From contig CAITVN010000052.1 of the NCBI GenBank assembly GCA_903895855.1, forward strand, positions 21,867-85,866: 64,000 nucleotides of DNA, written 5' to 3'. Positions 33,211-42,382 of this stretch are shown here, in pieces (within the stretch, counting starts at the first letter, position 1; each line of letters begins with the position of its first letter). A program made the translations under genes and the position numbers. The DNA comes from Oligoflexia bacterium (lineage in GTDB: Bacteria > Bdellovibrionota > UBA1018). The notes under the pieces were generated by a model, which saw nothing but the letters and a program-made list of their open reading frames with translations, searched no databases and had not been told where the DNA came from.

Positions 33211-33492
33211 CTAGTGGGTCTTCTCTGCACCGCGCTTCAAAGTCTTGCTCTTCGAAACCAATTTAGCTGGAACATCTGAGGGCCGCAGTGGTGGAACCTC
33301 TTTTGTAGCGCCCTTCACTGCATTCTTAGCGTCATTTCTCATTTCATTCTTGATCGCGCTTTTTAACTCGAGCTCTGCTTGAAACCAATCTTCGGCTTGT
33401 CGCCCCTCTTGACAACCATTGGTTACATAAATTTCGTAAGCCTTGGCAGCAATTTCATTCCAACTAAAAGACCTGTTCTTCTCTTGATTCAT
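33211..33492 (-). CDS. DUF2934-family small protein
   Basis: The 93-residue protein has the DUF2934 core IAAKAYEIYVTNGCQEGRQA followed by EDWFQAELEL, at residues about 14-45. The tail is basic. The family is common in proteobacteria and unknown in function. It is convergent with the metalloprotease gene (25 nt apart). Signal peptide absent. Confidence 0.75.
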   Translation of the reverse strand: MNQEKNRSFSWNEIAAKAYEIYVTNGCQEGRQAEDWFQAELELKSAIKNEMRNDAKNAVKGATKEVPPLRPSDVPAKLVSKSKTLKRGAEKTH

Positions 33493-33680
33493 AGTGATTC
33501 CTTTTCTTGATGTTAAATCTCATTCATAAAGGTATCACCGAGCGCCCCGAGGTCAAGAAAAGTTAGGTAAAACTGAGATGAGTAAAATTTGCCCGAAGCT
33601 TGCTTTGCAAATGGGGCAATTGAGCACTTTTCATTTTCTTCTGGACTTTCGCCCGGTTGAAGCAAGAAAACAAAGAGATC

Positions 33681-34415
33681 ATGAATTTTGAGGCGGCAAT
33701 TCTCTACACAGATGGTGCGTGTTCTGGAAATCCTGGGCCTGGGGGTTGGGCGTCAATCTTATACACTCCAGATGGACAAATCTACGAACGCGGAGGGCGC
33801 CTAGCCCAAACGACCAATAATCAAATGGAAATCACTGCTACCTTAGAGGGATTAAAATCGCTCCCCCCTTCGGTGACTGAGGTTTGGCTTTTTACTGATT
33901 CAACTTACGTCATTCGCGGTATCACCCAGTGGATTTTTGGCTGGAAAAAACGCAACTGGATCAGCGCCACGGGCACCGAAGTCGCCAACCAAGATTACTG
34001 GAAGGCCTTGGATCGCGAAGTCTACTACGCAAAAAAACGCGGAATAAAAATTGAGTGGCGCTACTGTCCAGGCCACAAAGGCATCGAAGGCAACGAACGC
34101 GCTGACGCAATTGCCGTCGGATTCAGCAAGGGCGCTTACGTCGAGCTCTATCGCGGCAGTGTCTTGCAGTATTCACATGATTTGATCAGCTTTGCGACCG
34201 AACCCGCAAAGCCATTACCTGAAATGCGAGACCATAAGGCAGCGGCCACTAAAAATGCCGATGCCTTTTATTTGAGCTTAGTTGGCGGAAAACTCAAAGA
34301 GCACAAAACGTGGGCAGAATGTGATGCCGAAGTACGTGGGCGATCAGGTGCAAAGTTTAAGAAAGTCTTATCGGCTACAGAAGCGCAGGCAATCAAAAAA
34401 AACTGGGGCGTTTAA
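33681..34415 (+). CDS. rnhA: Ribonuclease HI with a C-terminal viroplasmin-like domain
   Basis: A 244-residue enzyme that removes RNA from RNA-DNA hybrids. The RNase H part (about residues 1-150) carries the catalytic acids in YTDGACSGNPGPGGW, NNQMEITATLEGLK, LFTDSTYVI and GNERADAIA. After a linker, residues about 195-244 read FYLSLVGGKLKEHKTWAECD then GAKFKKVLSATEAQ, the fold often called viroplasmin or hybrid-binding, which is usually N-terminal in eukaryotic and some bacterial RNases HI. Here the order is reversed. ATG at 33681 has AAGAGA upstream. The enzyme call is certain; the tail match is by eye. Confidence 0.9.
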   Translation: MNFEAAILYTDGACSGNPGPGGWASILYTPDGQIYERGGRLAQTTNNQMEITATLEGLKSLPPSVTEVWLFTDSTYVIRGITQWIFGWKKRNWISATGTEVANQDYWKALDREVYYAKKRGIKIEWRYCPGHKGIEGNERADAIAVGFSKGAYVELYRGSVLQYSHDLISFATEPAKPLPEMRDHKAAATKNADAFYLSLVGGKLKEHKTWAECDAEVRGRSGAKFKKVLSATEAQAIKKNWGV

Positions 34416-34461
34416 CCAATTGACCGCCTTTTGAAAATTCGATATTTAGACCCCTACAAAG

Positions 34462-34911
34462 ATGGAACCATCTATTCTCAAAAAAAATCGACTAAACTGG
34501 ATTAAACGAGCGAATTTTCTGATCGCTCTTGTCGGTGTACTCGGAAGCCTTTATTTTAGCGAAGTGATGAAGTTGCCACCTTGCGCACTTTGCTGGTACC
34601 AACGCATTTTGCTCTATCCATTAGCACTGATTTACCTAGTCGCCTTGTGGACAGAAGATCAGGGTTACCAGAAATATATTTTTCCGTTTTTGGCGATTGG
34701 CTTATCCATCGCCAGCTACCACAATTTACTTTATTACGGATTCATTCCTGAAAAACTTGCCCCGTGTAATGCAGCACTCTCTTGTACTTCAAAACAGCTA
34801 GAGGTTTTTGGCTTCATTACGATTCCGCTACTTTCGCTTGCTGCTTTCTCAACCCTACTGATTGGTGAAATCGTGATCTTCATCCGACAAAAAAAGGAAA
34901 TCTGTTCATGA
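34462..34911 (+). CDS. DsbB/BdbC-type disulphide bond formation protein
   Basis: A 149-residue inner-membrane protein with four membrane helices. The first redox pair is in CALCWYQR and the second in PCNAALSC, as in BdbC-type quinone-linked thiol oxidoreductases. It would re-oxidise a DsbA-like partner, which is encoded immediately downstream with a 4-nt ATGA overlap. Together they supply disulphides for exported proteins, fitting the many Cys-containing secreted proteins in this window. No clear Shine-Dalgarno precedes the ATG. Confidence 0.88.
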   Translation: MEPSILKKNRLNWIKRANFLIALVGVLGSLYFSEVMKLPPCALCWYQRILLYPLALIYLVALWTEDQGYQKYIFPFLAIGLSIASYHNLLYYGFIPEKLAPCNAALSCTSKQLEVFGFITIPLLSLAAFSTLLIGEIVIFIRQKKEICS

Positions 34912-35603
34912 AAAATAAGGCATTCATTCTCATCACCCTTCTCGCCATGGTTGCCATCGGCGGCGGCGTCTGGGTTTACAACCAATCAAGCCAAGACGAA
35001 GTGGGCCCACCGCCAATGGCATCGGCGAACTCACTGCCTGACTCAAAACCCGCGATCGACCCCGTGACGGTTACAGACCCGAACGTTTGGGTAAGACCCC
35101 ACAGCATGACTTATGGTAAGGCAGACGCAAAAGTCACCGTGGTCGAATTTTTTGATCCTGAATGTGAAACTTGCAAGATCATGCACCCCCTCACTAAATC
35201 ACTGGTAAAAGAGTACGGCAATCGCGTGCGATTTGCTCATCGAGTCATGCCTTACCACAAAGAGTCTCGCCTTGCTGCCTGTGCCCTAGAAGAAGCGCGC
35301 GTGCACAAAAAATACGATCAAGCGCTAGACATTCTTTTTGAACGACAACCCATCTGGGGCAGTCACACAAATCCACGACCTGAACTGATTTCGGTTTACC
35401 TACAAGAACTGGGTATTCCGAAAAATAAACTAACTCCAGAGTACCTTTTCGAAAAACACGGGGCAAAAATTGACCAAGACAAAGCCGATGGCGATACCGT
35501 TGGCGTCACGGGCACTCCTGAATTTTACATCAATCATCACTTACTCACAGAACTCGGCGAAGAAGGCCTCAGAGCCATGATTGAAGCGGCCTTGCACGAA
35601 TAA
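34908..35603 (+). CDS. DsbA-like thiol:disulphide oxidoreductase
   Basis: A 231-residue membrane-anchored protein: hydrophobic residues 5-24, then a linker, then a thioredoxin fold with active site EFFDPECETCKIMH and cis-Pro loop VTGTPEFYIN. It resembles BdbD-type partners of BdbC. It overlaps the upstream DsbB-type gene by four bases, so the pair is translationally coupled. It acts in the periplasm, oxidising Cys pairs of exported proteins. The convergent htpG gene ends 59 nt away. Confidence 0.88.
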   Translation: MKNKAFILITLLAMVAIGGGVWVYNQSSQDEVGPPPMASANSLPDSKPAIDPVTVTDPNVWVRPHSMTYGKADAKVTVVEFFDPECETCKIMHPLTKSLVKEYGNRVRFAHRVMPYHKESRLAACALEEARVHKKYDQALDILFERQPIWGSHTNPRPELISVYLQELGIPKNKLTPEYLFEKHGAKIDQDKADGDTVGVTGTPEFYINHHLLTELGEEGLRAMIEAALHE

Positions 35604-35661
35604 ACGACACAAAACGAAACCAGCGTTCGTCATTGGCCTGACCGCTGACCGCCTTTTCGAC

Positions 35662-37602
35662 CTAAAACTGCTGACTTGCTGAAATCATGAGGTCAGCAAT
35701 TTGCTTAGAAAACTGAACTGGATTTTCTAACTTAGAACCTTCATTCAAGAGGGCTTGTTGGTACAGTAACTCTGCCCACTCACCTTGCTTCAGTTGGGGT
35801 GCCTTCAGCATTCTTTCAAACAAAGGGTGATGCGGGTTGATTTCTAATACCCGTTTACTTTTTGGAATCGCTTGGCCCATTGACTCCATCATTCGCTCGA
35901 GATGAGCTGAAGAAGCGCCACTCGACACCAGACAAACGGGTGACTCAGTCAAGCGCTCAGAGACTTTGATCTCTGAGACTTTCTCTTTGAGCGCGGCCTG
36001 CATATTTTCGATCAAAGACTTGTATTTCGACTCGGCTTCTTTTCGAATCTCGTCTTCAGCTTTTTTCTCGTCTTCACTGCTCAGCTCTAGGTTATCACTC
36101 GTGATCGACTGTAAAGGCTTGTCAGCGTACTTGTTCAAACCAGTTGTTACCCAAGCATCAACGCGATCGGTAAGCAAAAGAACTTCGTAGCCCTTAGCTC
36201 TCAATCTTTCTAAGTACGGGCTATTCTTAATCTGCGAAAGCGATTCACCGGTGACGTAATAAATACCTTTTTGACCAGGCTTCATTCGGTCAACGTATTC
36301 ACGCAGTGAAGTCTGTTGATCTGTCGCGGTTGACTGAAACAAAAGCAAATCTTGAATTTTCTCAACACTCGTTGGCTCAAGCGGAATGCCTTCTTTTAGG
36401 GTAGCTCCAAAATTAGCCCAAAATTTTTCGTACCCTGGGCGATCTGAAGCCATCATGTCTTTCAGCGCGTTCAAGACTTTTCCGACTAACGATTTACGAA
36501 TTCGAGTAATCTGAATGTCTTTTTGCAAGATTTCTCGCGACACATTTAAAGAAAGATCGCTGCTATCAACCATACCCCGCACGAAACGCAGGTAAGCAGG
36601 CAATAGGTTTTCGCAATCATCCATAATGAACACGCGCTTAATATAAAGACTCAGTGTGCTGTTGCGATCTTGATTGTCGTAATTAAATGATTTTTGAGCC
36701 GGAATGTAGAGCACTGAAGTGAACTCTATCGTGCCCTCAGCCTTGAAATGAATCGTCTTCGCTGGCTCACCCCATTCGCGAGAGAGGTGCCGAAAGAAGT
36801 CAGCGTGTTCTTCACTGGTGACTTCTGCCGGCGAGCGCAACCAAAGTGCTTTTTGGCTATTCAAAACTTCGTCTTCAATGACCGTTTCGGTCGTTTTATC
36901 TTCTTTTTCAACGTCACGGGTCGTCTTCATTTTGATCGGAAACGCGACAAAATCAGAGTATTTTTTAACAATGCTTTTCAAGGTCCAATTGTCAGTGAAA
37001 TCTTGGTTCGTCTGAGAGTCACCTGTTTCAGCCGAGTCTGTGGCGTCGGCAGAGGCTTCACCCTTTGGCTTCAAGTGTAGGGTAACCGTCGTGCCATGGC
37101 CCTGCGGCCGAGGGGCATTTTCGAGCGTATAGCTACCCGAAGCATCAGACTCCCAAATAGTGCCTTCGGTGGTACCCGCTTTTTGAGTGTGTAACGTGAC
37201 TCGGTCTGCCACCATGAATGCTGAGTAAAAGCCCACGCCAAATTGCCCAATCATCTCGGGGTGATCTTTTAGCTCTGTTTTCATCTTCACGAACGACTTC
37301 GTGCCCGAATGAGCGATCGTACCGATATTCTCGACGACCTCATCTCGGCTCATGCCGATGCCGTTATCTGAGATCGTCAGCGTGTGAGCGTCGGCATCTG
37401 GAGTTAATCGAATCTCAAAAGCTGAGGTGTTGGCCACGAGTTTCGAGTCTGTCAGGCTTTCAAATTTGAGCTTTTCGATGGCGTCTGACGCATTCGAAAC
37501 GAGCTCTCTCAAAAAGATCTCGCGATGCGAGTAAAGTGAGTGAATCATGAGATCAAGAAGTTCTTTGGTTTCAGCCTGAAAAGACAGAGTTTGTTTGGTC
37601 AT
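35662..37602 (-). CDS. htpG: Chaperone HtpG (Hsp90 family)
   Basis: The 646-residue cytoplasmic chaperone starts MTKQTLSFQAETKELLDLMI, has HREIFLRELVSNASDA, the ATP-binding DNGIGMSRDE and FGVGFYSAFMVA, and the middle-domain Arg region NVSREILQ. The length matches the family. ATG at 37602 follows AAGAAG. A charged insertion (GEASADATDSAETGDSQ) sits after the N-terminal domain, similar to the linker in larger Hsp90s but shorter. It is divergent from the lipase gene across 135 nt. Confidence 0.96.
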   Translation of the reverse strand: MTKQTLSFQAETKELLDLMIHSLYSHREIFLRELVSNASDAIEKLKFESLTDSKLVANTSAFEIRLTPDADAHTLTISDNGIGMSRDEVVENIGTIAHSGTKSFVKMKTELKDHPEMIGQFGVGFYSAFMVADRVTLHTQKAGTTEGTIWESDASGSYTLENAPRPQGHGTTVTLHLKPKGEASADATDSAETGDSQTNQDFTDNWTLKSIVKKYSDFVAFPIKMKTTRDVEKEDKTTETVIEDEVLNSQKALWLRSPAEVTSEEHADFFRHLSREWGEPAKTIHFKAEGTIEFTSVLYIPAQKSFNYDNQDRNSTLSLYIKRVFIMDDCENLLPAYLRFVRGMVDSSDLSLNVSREILQKDIQITRIRKSLVGKVLNALKDMMASDRPGYEKFWANFGATLKEGIPLEPTSVEKIQDLLLFQSTATDQQTSLREYVDRMKPGQKGIYYVTGESLSQIKNSPYLERLRAKGYEVLLLTDRVDAWVTTGLNKYADKPLQSITSDNLELSSEDEKKAEDEIRKEAESKYKSLIENMQAALKEKVSEIKVSERLTESPVCLVSSGASSAHLERMMESMGQAIPKSKRVLEINPHHPLFERMLKAPQLKQGEWAELLYQQALLNEGSKLENPVQFSKQIADLMISASQQF

Positions 37603-37737
37603 ATTGGCTTCTTGAAATATCGATTTTGTCGAAATAATCAAGAAAAGAATGCTTTCAAGGGGCCCCTGTTTTCATTGCGTTCACTGAAAACCTTGGTTAG
37701 GCTCTGGGCTTCAACGTTGGGCTCTGGAGGGGGCCCC

Positions 37738-38577
37738 ATGATGAACCTACCCACTATTCTTAAGTCTGCCACTCAGGCAGCCATTTTTTGCGCTTTCTTT
37801 TTGATGTCTCATGGCTTTGCCAGCCAGACCCCAAGCCGCTTGCCGATTGTTTTTGCGCACGGTCTTGGTATGACGGCTGAACCGTATGAATTTCTCGTGC
37901 CCTTGCAGCGAACTTTCAAGAAGCTTGGGTATGACATTTACATCGCTCACACTCCATTCGCAGGATCAATCGAAGAACGAGCTGCCATCTTACGAACTGA
38001 AATCAAGCGCCTGGTACCCAATGGGCAATTTCATTTACTGGGTCACAGCATGGGTGGCTTAGACATTCGGCTAGTGGTGCACAAATATCCCGAAATTGCT
38101 GCACGCTGCTTGTCAGCTACCACCCTTGCCACGCCTCATCATGGCAGCCCGGTTGCTGACTTTGTCGTGAGCCATGTGGGCTTCGCTAGACCCCTTGTCA
38201 ACACCTTTTTAAACCTAATCGGCGGTGACTTGGTCACAGCACACGAACTCACCACCAAATACCTCAACGAAACCTTCAATCGCAAAGTGATCAATCGAGC
38301 CGAAATTCGTTATTTCAGCATGGGCTTTTACGTGCCTTCGCCTATAGTCACTCACCTTCTCGTGCCCTGGCTCTGGGCAACTCACGAACTCATCACCAAC
38401 GCGGGATCACCCGATAACGATGGCATGGTCGATGTCGAATCGGCACGTTGGGGTGAAGACCTCGGAGCGTTTCCGGGAGATCACTACTCAGAAACCGCAG
38501 AGATTCCGCTCGGGGGTCACCTGATCTATCGCGATATCTATGAAAAAGTTACCGATAATTTAGATCGAAATTTTTGA
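37738..38577 (+). CDS. Exported triacylglycerol lipase-like enzyme
   Basis: The 279-residue protein has a signal peptide (AAIFCAFFLMSHGFAS), oxyanion motif VFAHGLGM, nucleophile elbow LLGHSMGGLDIR, the TTLATPHHGSPVADF block and, near the end, NDGMVDVESARWGE (Asp region) and GGHLIYRD with the His. This is the family I bacterial lipase layout, normally secreted and acting on lipids. GGAGG at 37726-37730 supports ATG at 37738. Secretion in a predator-like or scavenging bacterium fits, but is inference. Confidence 0.86.
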   Translation: MMNLPTILKSATQAAIFCAFFLMSHGFASQTPSRLPIVFAHGLGMTAEPYEFLVPLQRTFKKLGYDIYIAHTPFAGSIEERAAILRTEIKRLVPNGQFHLLGHSMGGLDIRLVVHKYPEIAARCLSATTLATPHHGSPVADFVVSHVGFARPLVNTFLNLIGGDLVTAHELTTKYLNETFNRKVINRAEIRYFSMGFYVPSPIVTHLLVPWLWATHELITNAGSPDNDGMVDVESARWGEDLGAFPGDHYSETAEIPLGGHLIYRDIYEKVTDNLDRNF

Positions 38578-38641
38578 GGGTGGCCCACCACGCTTTAATG
38601 CCCTAATTGCCACAATCGAGGCGCAGTGCTAGCCTCTACCC

Positions 38642-39328
38642 ATGAACCTAAACATTCAAAATCGATTACTCAGAACCGCGGCACTATTGCTATTACTTTC
38701 AGCTCAAGCCTGCATCAGCAGTGACGAGACCCGCACTTTTTACCTGCAAGAAGACGGAAAAATCGAAATGGTTTTGACTCACGACAATGTTCGGTCTTCT
38801 TCTGAAAAAGCCAACGAGAAAAAAACCGAAGAAGAAAAATGGCTGCGCGAATTTCGCACCGGCAAACTAGACGAAATCAAGCGACTCAAGACTGCAAAGG
38901 CGACCGAAGTCAGCCACACTTTGCTGCGAAAGAACCTACCTTACGCCGGCGTGATTCACGGAACCTTCAAATCAATCGACCAACTTGCCGTCTACCTAAA
39001 TTTCTCTGACCCGAAATCAGGTGTCACTCTCGAACTGAAAAAATCAGAAAACACTCGAACCCTCATCTTTCACGTCAAAGAAAAGCAGGATAAAGATAAG
39101 AAAAGTACGCCCGAAAATAGCTCTCTCAGCAAAACCCCACGAGAAAAAAACCTCTACCCCATTTGGAAATTCGTACCCGAAAAAGGAACGATCACAGCGA
39201 GTTCTGGCTGTAAAATTAGCAAATCACGCGACAGCTGCACGCTCGATTTAGAGCTGATTGATCAACTCGAGGCACAGAGCAAAGACGGTGAATACTCGAT
39301 CATGATGACTTGGCAGTTAACCCCATGA
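38642..39328 (+). CDS. Lipoprotein of unknown function
   Basis: A 228-residue protein with a type II signal (LLRTAALLLLLSAQACISS, lipobox SAQAC at residue 24). The mature part is charged, with a Lys/Glu-rich segment at residues 60-90 and another at 150-175 and a Cys pair in SGCKISKSRDSC. I do not recognise it. It lies between the lipase and a lipid-anchored aldo-keto reductase on the same strand. Confidence 0.65.
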   Translation: MNLNIQNRLLRTAALLLLLSAQACISSDETRTFYLQEDGKIEMVLTHDNVRSSSEKANEKKTEEEKWLREFRTGKLDEIKRLKTAKATEVSHTLLRKNLPYAGVIHGTFKSIDQLAVYLNFSDPKSGVTLELKKSENTRTLIFHVKEKQDKDKKSTPENSSLSKTPREKNLYPIWKFVPEKGTITASSGCKISKSRDSCTLDLELIDQLEAQSKDGEYSIMMTWQLTP

Positions 39329-39369
39329 AAGTCACCCGTTCAGAGACACTCGAATCACTAGCCAAGCGC

Positions 39370-39398
39370 TTGACCTCTTGTGCATCTACCGATAGAAA
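39370..39398 (+). promoter_or_regulatory. Sigma-70-like promoter for the aldo-keto reductase gene
   Basis: TTGACC at 39370-39375, a 17-nt spacer, and TAGAAA at 39393-39398. The predicted start is about 15 nt before the ATG, leaving room for the AGGGG ribosome site at 39409-39413. Confidence 0.5.
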
Positions 39399-39418
39399 TT
39401 AATCATCAAGGGGTTTAA

Positions 39419-40798
39419 ATGAAATTGTTTAGGTCGCTGTTCTTACTGAGTCTTGTTCTCATTTCAGGATGCTCTACCTTAAATCAGCCCACGAGAAACG
39501 TGGCGACCGTAGAGACCGAAATGGAGTATGTCACCGTTTGCGATGCGAGCAATCAGTGCAAAAAACTTTCACGACTGATCATGGGCACCGATCACCTCGT
39601 GCAAGCTGACTGGACTGGCAATGGCCAGCCAGAACTCACCGAGCCCCAAGCCCAGGCGGTTCTCGATGAAGCGGCAAAACTTGGAATCAATGTCTTCGAC
39701 ACCTCACCCATTTACGTCGGCGGCGTCGAAAACAAACTCGGTAAGTGGCTGCAATCGAGAAAACAAAGCGCAGCACAAGACGGGTTTTACTACGGCAAAC
39801 AATCAAATCCTGACCGAAAACTCTATGCGCTCTCTAAAGGAGGATTCTACTTTGACTTATTCTATTCGAAAAAACTCGAATCGGGCAGTCACTCTGATGG
39901 CCTAAAAAAAGCGCTCGTTGCCCTCGAGATCATGAACGCCACCGCAAAACCGTCACCCGATGGATCGATTGCTCTAACTAACGTACCCCCTGGAACCTAC
40001 GCCAGCCGCTTATTTGGACCAAAAGAACAGATCACAAAAAGAGTGTCTGAAGAACTGGGGCATTCATTGTCGAATCTGAACAATGAAATTACCATTTACT
40101 TGATGCACAGAGATGACAGTGACTTCGTGCGCTTCAAAGAAAACCCTAGGGCGAAAACCGAAGTGTCGACGATCATGGCTGCACTCAGCGCCGACGAACT
40201 TCAAAAACACTTCTGGGCTCTAGGATGGTCGAATTGGGAACCCGCGAGAGTCAATGAGTCGATTGCACTGTCAGCCAAAAATTCGAAATTACCGCACCCG
40301 GTTTTCAATAGTGCGTACTTCTCACTTTTTGAAATGAGTAATCGAACCATTCATGCGGGTGGAGTTCAGGTCACTCATGAAGAAATGAATGATTCGCAAT
40401 TCGAAAAAGGGATCTTACAGAATTCTTACTCACCGCTCGGTGGCTTCAGTATCTTCGACAAACCAGAACCCCGCTGGGAAAATGCCATGAAAGCAGCAAA
40501 ACTGAAGCACGACCAAGGCGATGCCTACTGGCAAAATGTGTACCCCTCGCTTTTCACTCCCGCGAACAACGCGCGCTACGACAGGGTTGTTGCATTTACT
40601 CAAAAATTCAACAAAGAACACGGTACCCATTATACGATTGATCAGACAATCAATGCCTACGCGCTCGCGCACAAACGAACCGACTTCTTAACCATCGGGC
40701 CCATCACCATTGAACAACTTCGCAGAACCGTTCAATCACTCAAGATGGCGAGATTGCTCACTGACGTAGACCTTGAGTATTTGCATAGTGGGAACTGA
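39419..40798 (+). CDS. Lipid-anchored aldo-keto reductase-like protein
   Basis: A 459-residue protein that begins as a lipoprotein (LFLLSLVLISGCSTL, lipobox ISGC at residue 18) and continues as an aldo-keto reductase barrel: INVFDTSPIYVGGVENKLG (Asp and Tyr of the tetrad), LYALSKGG (Lys), IYLMHRDD (His), then LGWSNWEPA and NSYSPLGGFSI. All four catalytic residues are in place. Aldo-keto reductases use cytosolic NADPH, so export is odd. It may be a cofactor-carrying or non-catalytic exported enzyme. It is longer than the usual 320 because of inserts. The next gene overlaps by 26 nt. Confidence 0.78.
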   Translation: MKLFRSLFLLSLVLISGCSTLNQPTRNVATVETEMEYVTVCDASNQCKKLSRLIMGTDHLVQADWTGNGQPELTEPQAQAVLDEAAKLGINVFDTSPIYVGGVENKLGKWLQSRKQSAAQDGFYYGKQSNPDRKLYALSKGGFYFDLFYSKKLESGSHSDGLKKALVALEIMNATAKPSPDGSIALTNVPPGTYASRLFGPKEQITKRVSEELGHSLSNLNNEITIYLMHRDDSDFVRFKENPRAKTEVSTIMAALSADELQKHFWALGWSNWEPARVNESIALSAKNSKLPHPVFNSAYFSLFEMSNRTIHAGGVQVTHEEMNDSQFEKGILQNSYSPLGGFSIFDKPEPRWENAMKAAKLKHDQGDAYWQNVYPSLFTPANNARYDRVVAFTQKFNKEHGTHYTIDQTINAYALAHKRTDFLTIGPITIEQLRRTVQSLKMARLLTDVDLEYLHSGN

Positions 40799-42275
40799 TT
40801 TGCGCAAAAATTTTCTCGACCCCACACTGAAGGGCATTAGTTTGTTTCGAAAAATCAAGCTAAAGATCAGCACTCGGCTTCTATTGATTCTTACTTTTTC
40901 TATCTATCTTGTTTTTTCATTAATTCGAATTTCTTATCACGAAATGTGGCGTGACGAACTACAGGCGTGGATGATTGCTTCTGCAAGCCACAGCGTATTC
41001 GAGCTTTTTCACAATCTCCATTTTGAAAATCACCCAGGACTCTGGCACTTAATCTTATTTGGCCTACAGAAATTCAGTTCAAACCCGTTAATAATGCAGT
41101 TTACTCATGTCATCATCGCTTCGACATCAGCACTGGTGATTCTTTTCTTTAGTCCGTTTAAATTTCCTGAAAAACTTGCAATCATTTTTTCATATGCACT
41201 ATTCTTCGAGTACAATGTCATCGCTCGCTCTTACTCGTTGGGCGTCTTATTTTTCTTTCTCGCCACTTTAGAGCTCCATAAAAGACAAAAAATGTCGCTA
41301 TGGGGAGCCGTCTCAATCTTTCTTCTTTCTCAAACAAGTATCTATGGAGGAATTCTCGGGGGGTCGCTCGCGCTTAGCTTTTTGTGTCGGGAAAAACACC
41401 TCAATCGTCAAAATCGACGATTCTATTTTATCGTCTTGATCGGTATTGGCTTGTTGTTTCTTCAAATCATTCGAAAAGATCAACTCACCACTGGGTGGAC
41501 CCTCAATCTCAACATGATCGATGCCTGGCTAAATGGGATTTTTCCAGTCACGCCGATCGTACGCAATTTTTGGAACCAGAACTGGTTATTCCAATTTCAT
41601 TTAGTAAAGCTTCTTTTGGGATATGGCCTCGCCGTTATCGTTATTTTTTGGATCACCAGAATCAGTACCCGAGAGGCCAAATCGTTTTTTGTATTTTCGA
41701 CATCAACCTTGTTTCTTTTCTTTACTTTCAAATTCTACGGATTTACCCGCCATCACGAGCACCTATTTTTAACACTCATTGGCACCCTTTGGTTATCACG
41801 ATCGCCTCAGGCAACACCCGAAGGACTGAGAACGCAGACCGTACTCTTTAGCTCAATATTCGCGGCCCAACTCTGGAGCAGTGCGGCCGCTACCTACTTG
41901 GACCTGCAATACCCATTTTCGATGGCTAAGGAAACCGCAGCCTACCTCGCTAAAAACAATGTCAGCGATTCCCTCATCGCTGGCACGATTGACTACGCTG
42001 TCTCGCCAGTCGGGGCCTACCTTAATCAGCCGATTTACTATTTTACAACGTCGTCACAGGGAACCTTCATCAATTGGGGGCCGAAACGCAAAGGTCACCC
42101 TTCAGAAATGAAAATAGGGGAACGTTTAGAAACACTTAAAAAGGAGAGTCCTTCTCACCTGCCAGTTCTGCTTACAAATCAAAAATTCAAGGCACCCAAT
42201 GGGTATGCGCTCATACAAGAGTTTACTGGATCAATCGTGGAAGATGAAAATTTTTACATTTATAGGCCGGAATAG
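40773..42275 (+). CDS. Polytopic GT-C-like membrane protein
   Basis: A 500-residue membrane protein with about 10-11 hydrophobic helices. The first loop reads ISYHEMWRDELQAWMIA, with the acidic pair and ENHPGLWH soon after, as in GT-C glycosyltransferases such as PMT/ArnT-type enzymes that use lipid-linked sugars. The C-terminal part is soluble. The start is uncertain: TTG at 40773 overlaps the reductase gene by 26 nt, while a GTG at 40788 and TTG at 40800 are also possible; none has a clear ribosome site. Substrate unknown. It is followed by another large membrane protein. Confidence 0.65.
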   Translation: MSICIVGTDLRKNFLDPTLKGISLFRKIKLKISTRLLLILTFSIYLVFSLIRISYHEMWRDELQAWMIASASHSVFELFHNLHFENHPGLWHLILFGLQKFSSNPLIMQFTHVIIASTSALVILFFSPFKFPEKLAIIFSYALFFEYNVIARSYSLGVLFFFLATLELHKRQKMSLWGAVSIFLLSQTSIYGGILGGSLALSFLCREKHLNRQNRRFYFIVLIGIGLLFLQIIRKDQLTTGWTLNLNMIDAWLNGIFPVTPIVRNFWNQNWLFQFHLVKLLLGYGLAVIVIFWITRISTREAKSFFVFSTSTLFLFFTFKFYGFTRHHEHLFLTLIGTLWLSRSPQATPEGLRTQTVLFSSIFAAQLWSSAAATYLDLQYPFSMAKETAAYLAKNNVSDSLIAGTIDYAVSPVGAYLNQPIYYFTTSSQGTFINWGPKRKGHPSEMKIGERLETLKKESPSHLPVLLTNQKFKAPNGYALIQEFTGSIVEDENFYIYRPE

Positions 42276-42382
42276 TCTTGAAGTTCACGGGGTCTAGAGG
42301 CAACTAATTTGATCGGTATAGCCAGTAAACAGGTATTCATTGGTTTCACTTTCGTTCACCTAGAACTAGAGGTACTTTTCAA

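Noticed and set aside
36748..37080. 110-residue open frame on the + strand inside htpG
   Set aside because: It is fully antisense to a well-conserved chaperone frame, has no ribosome site and an Arg/Phe-rich random composition.
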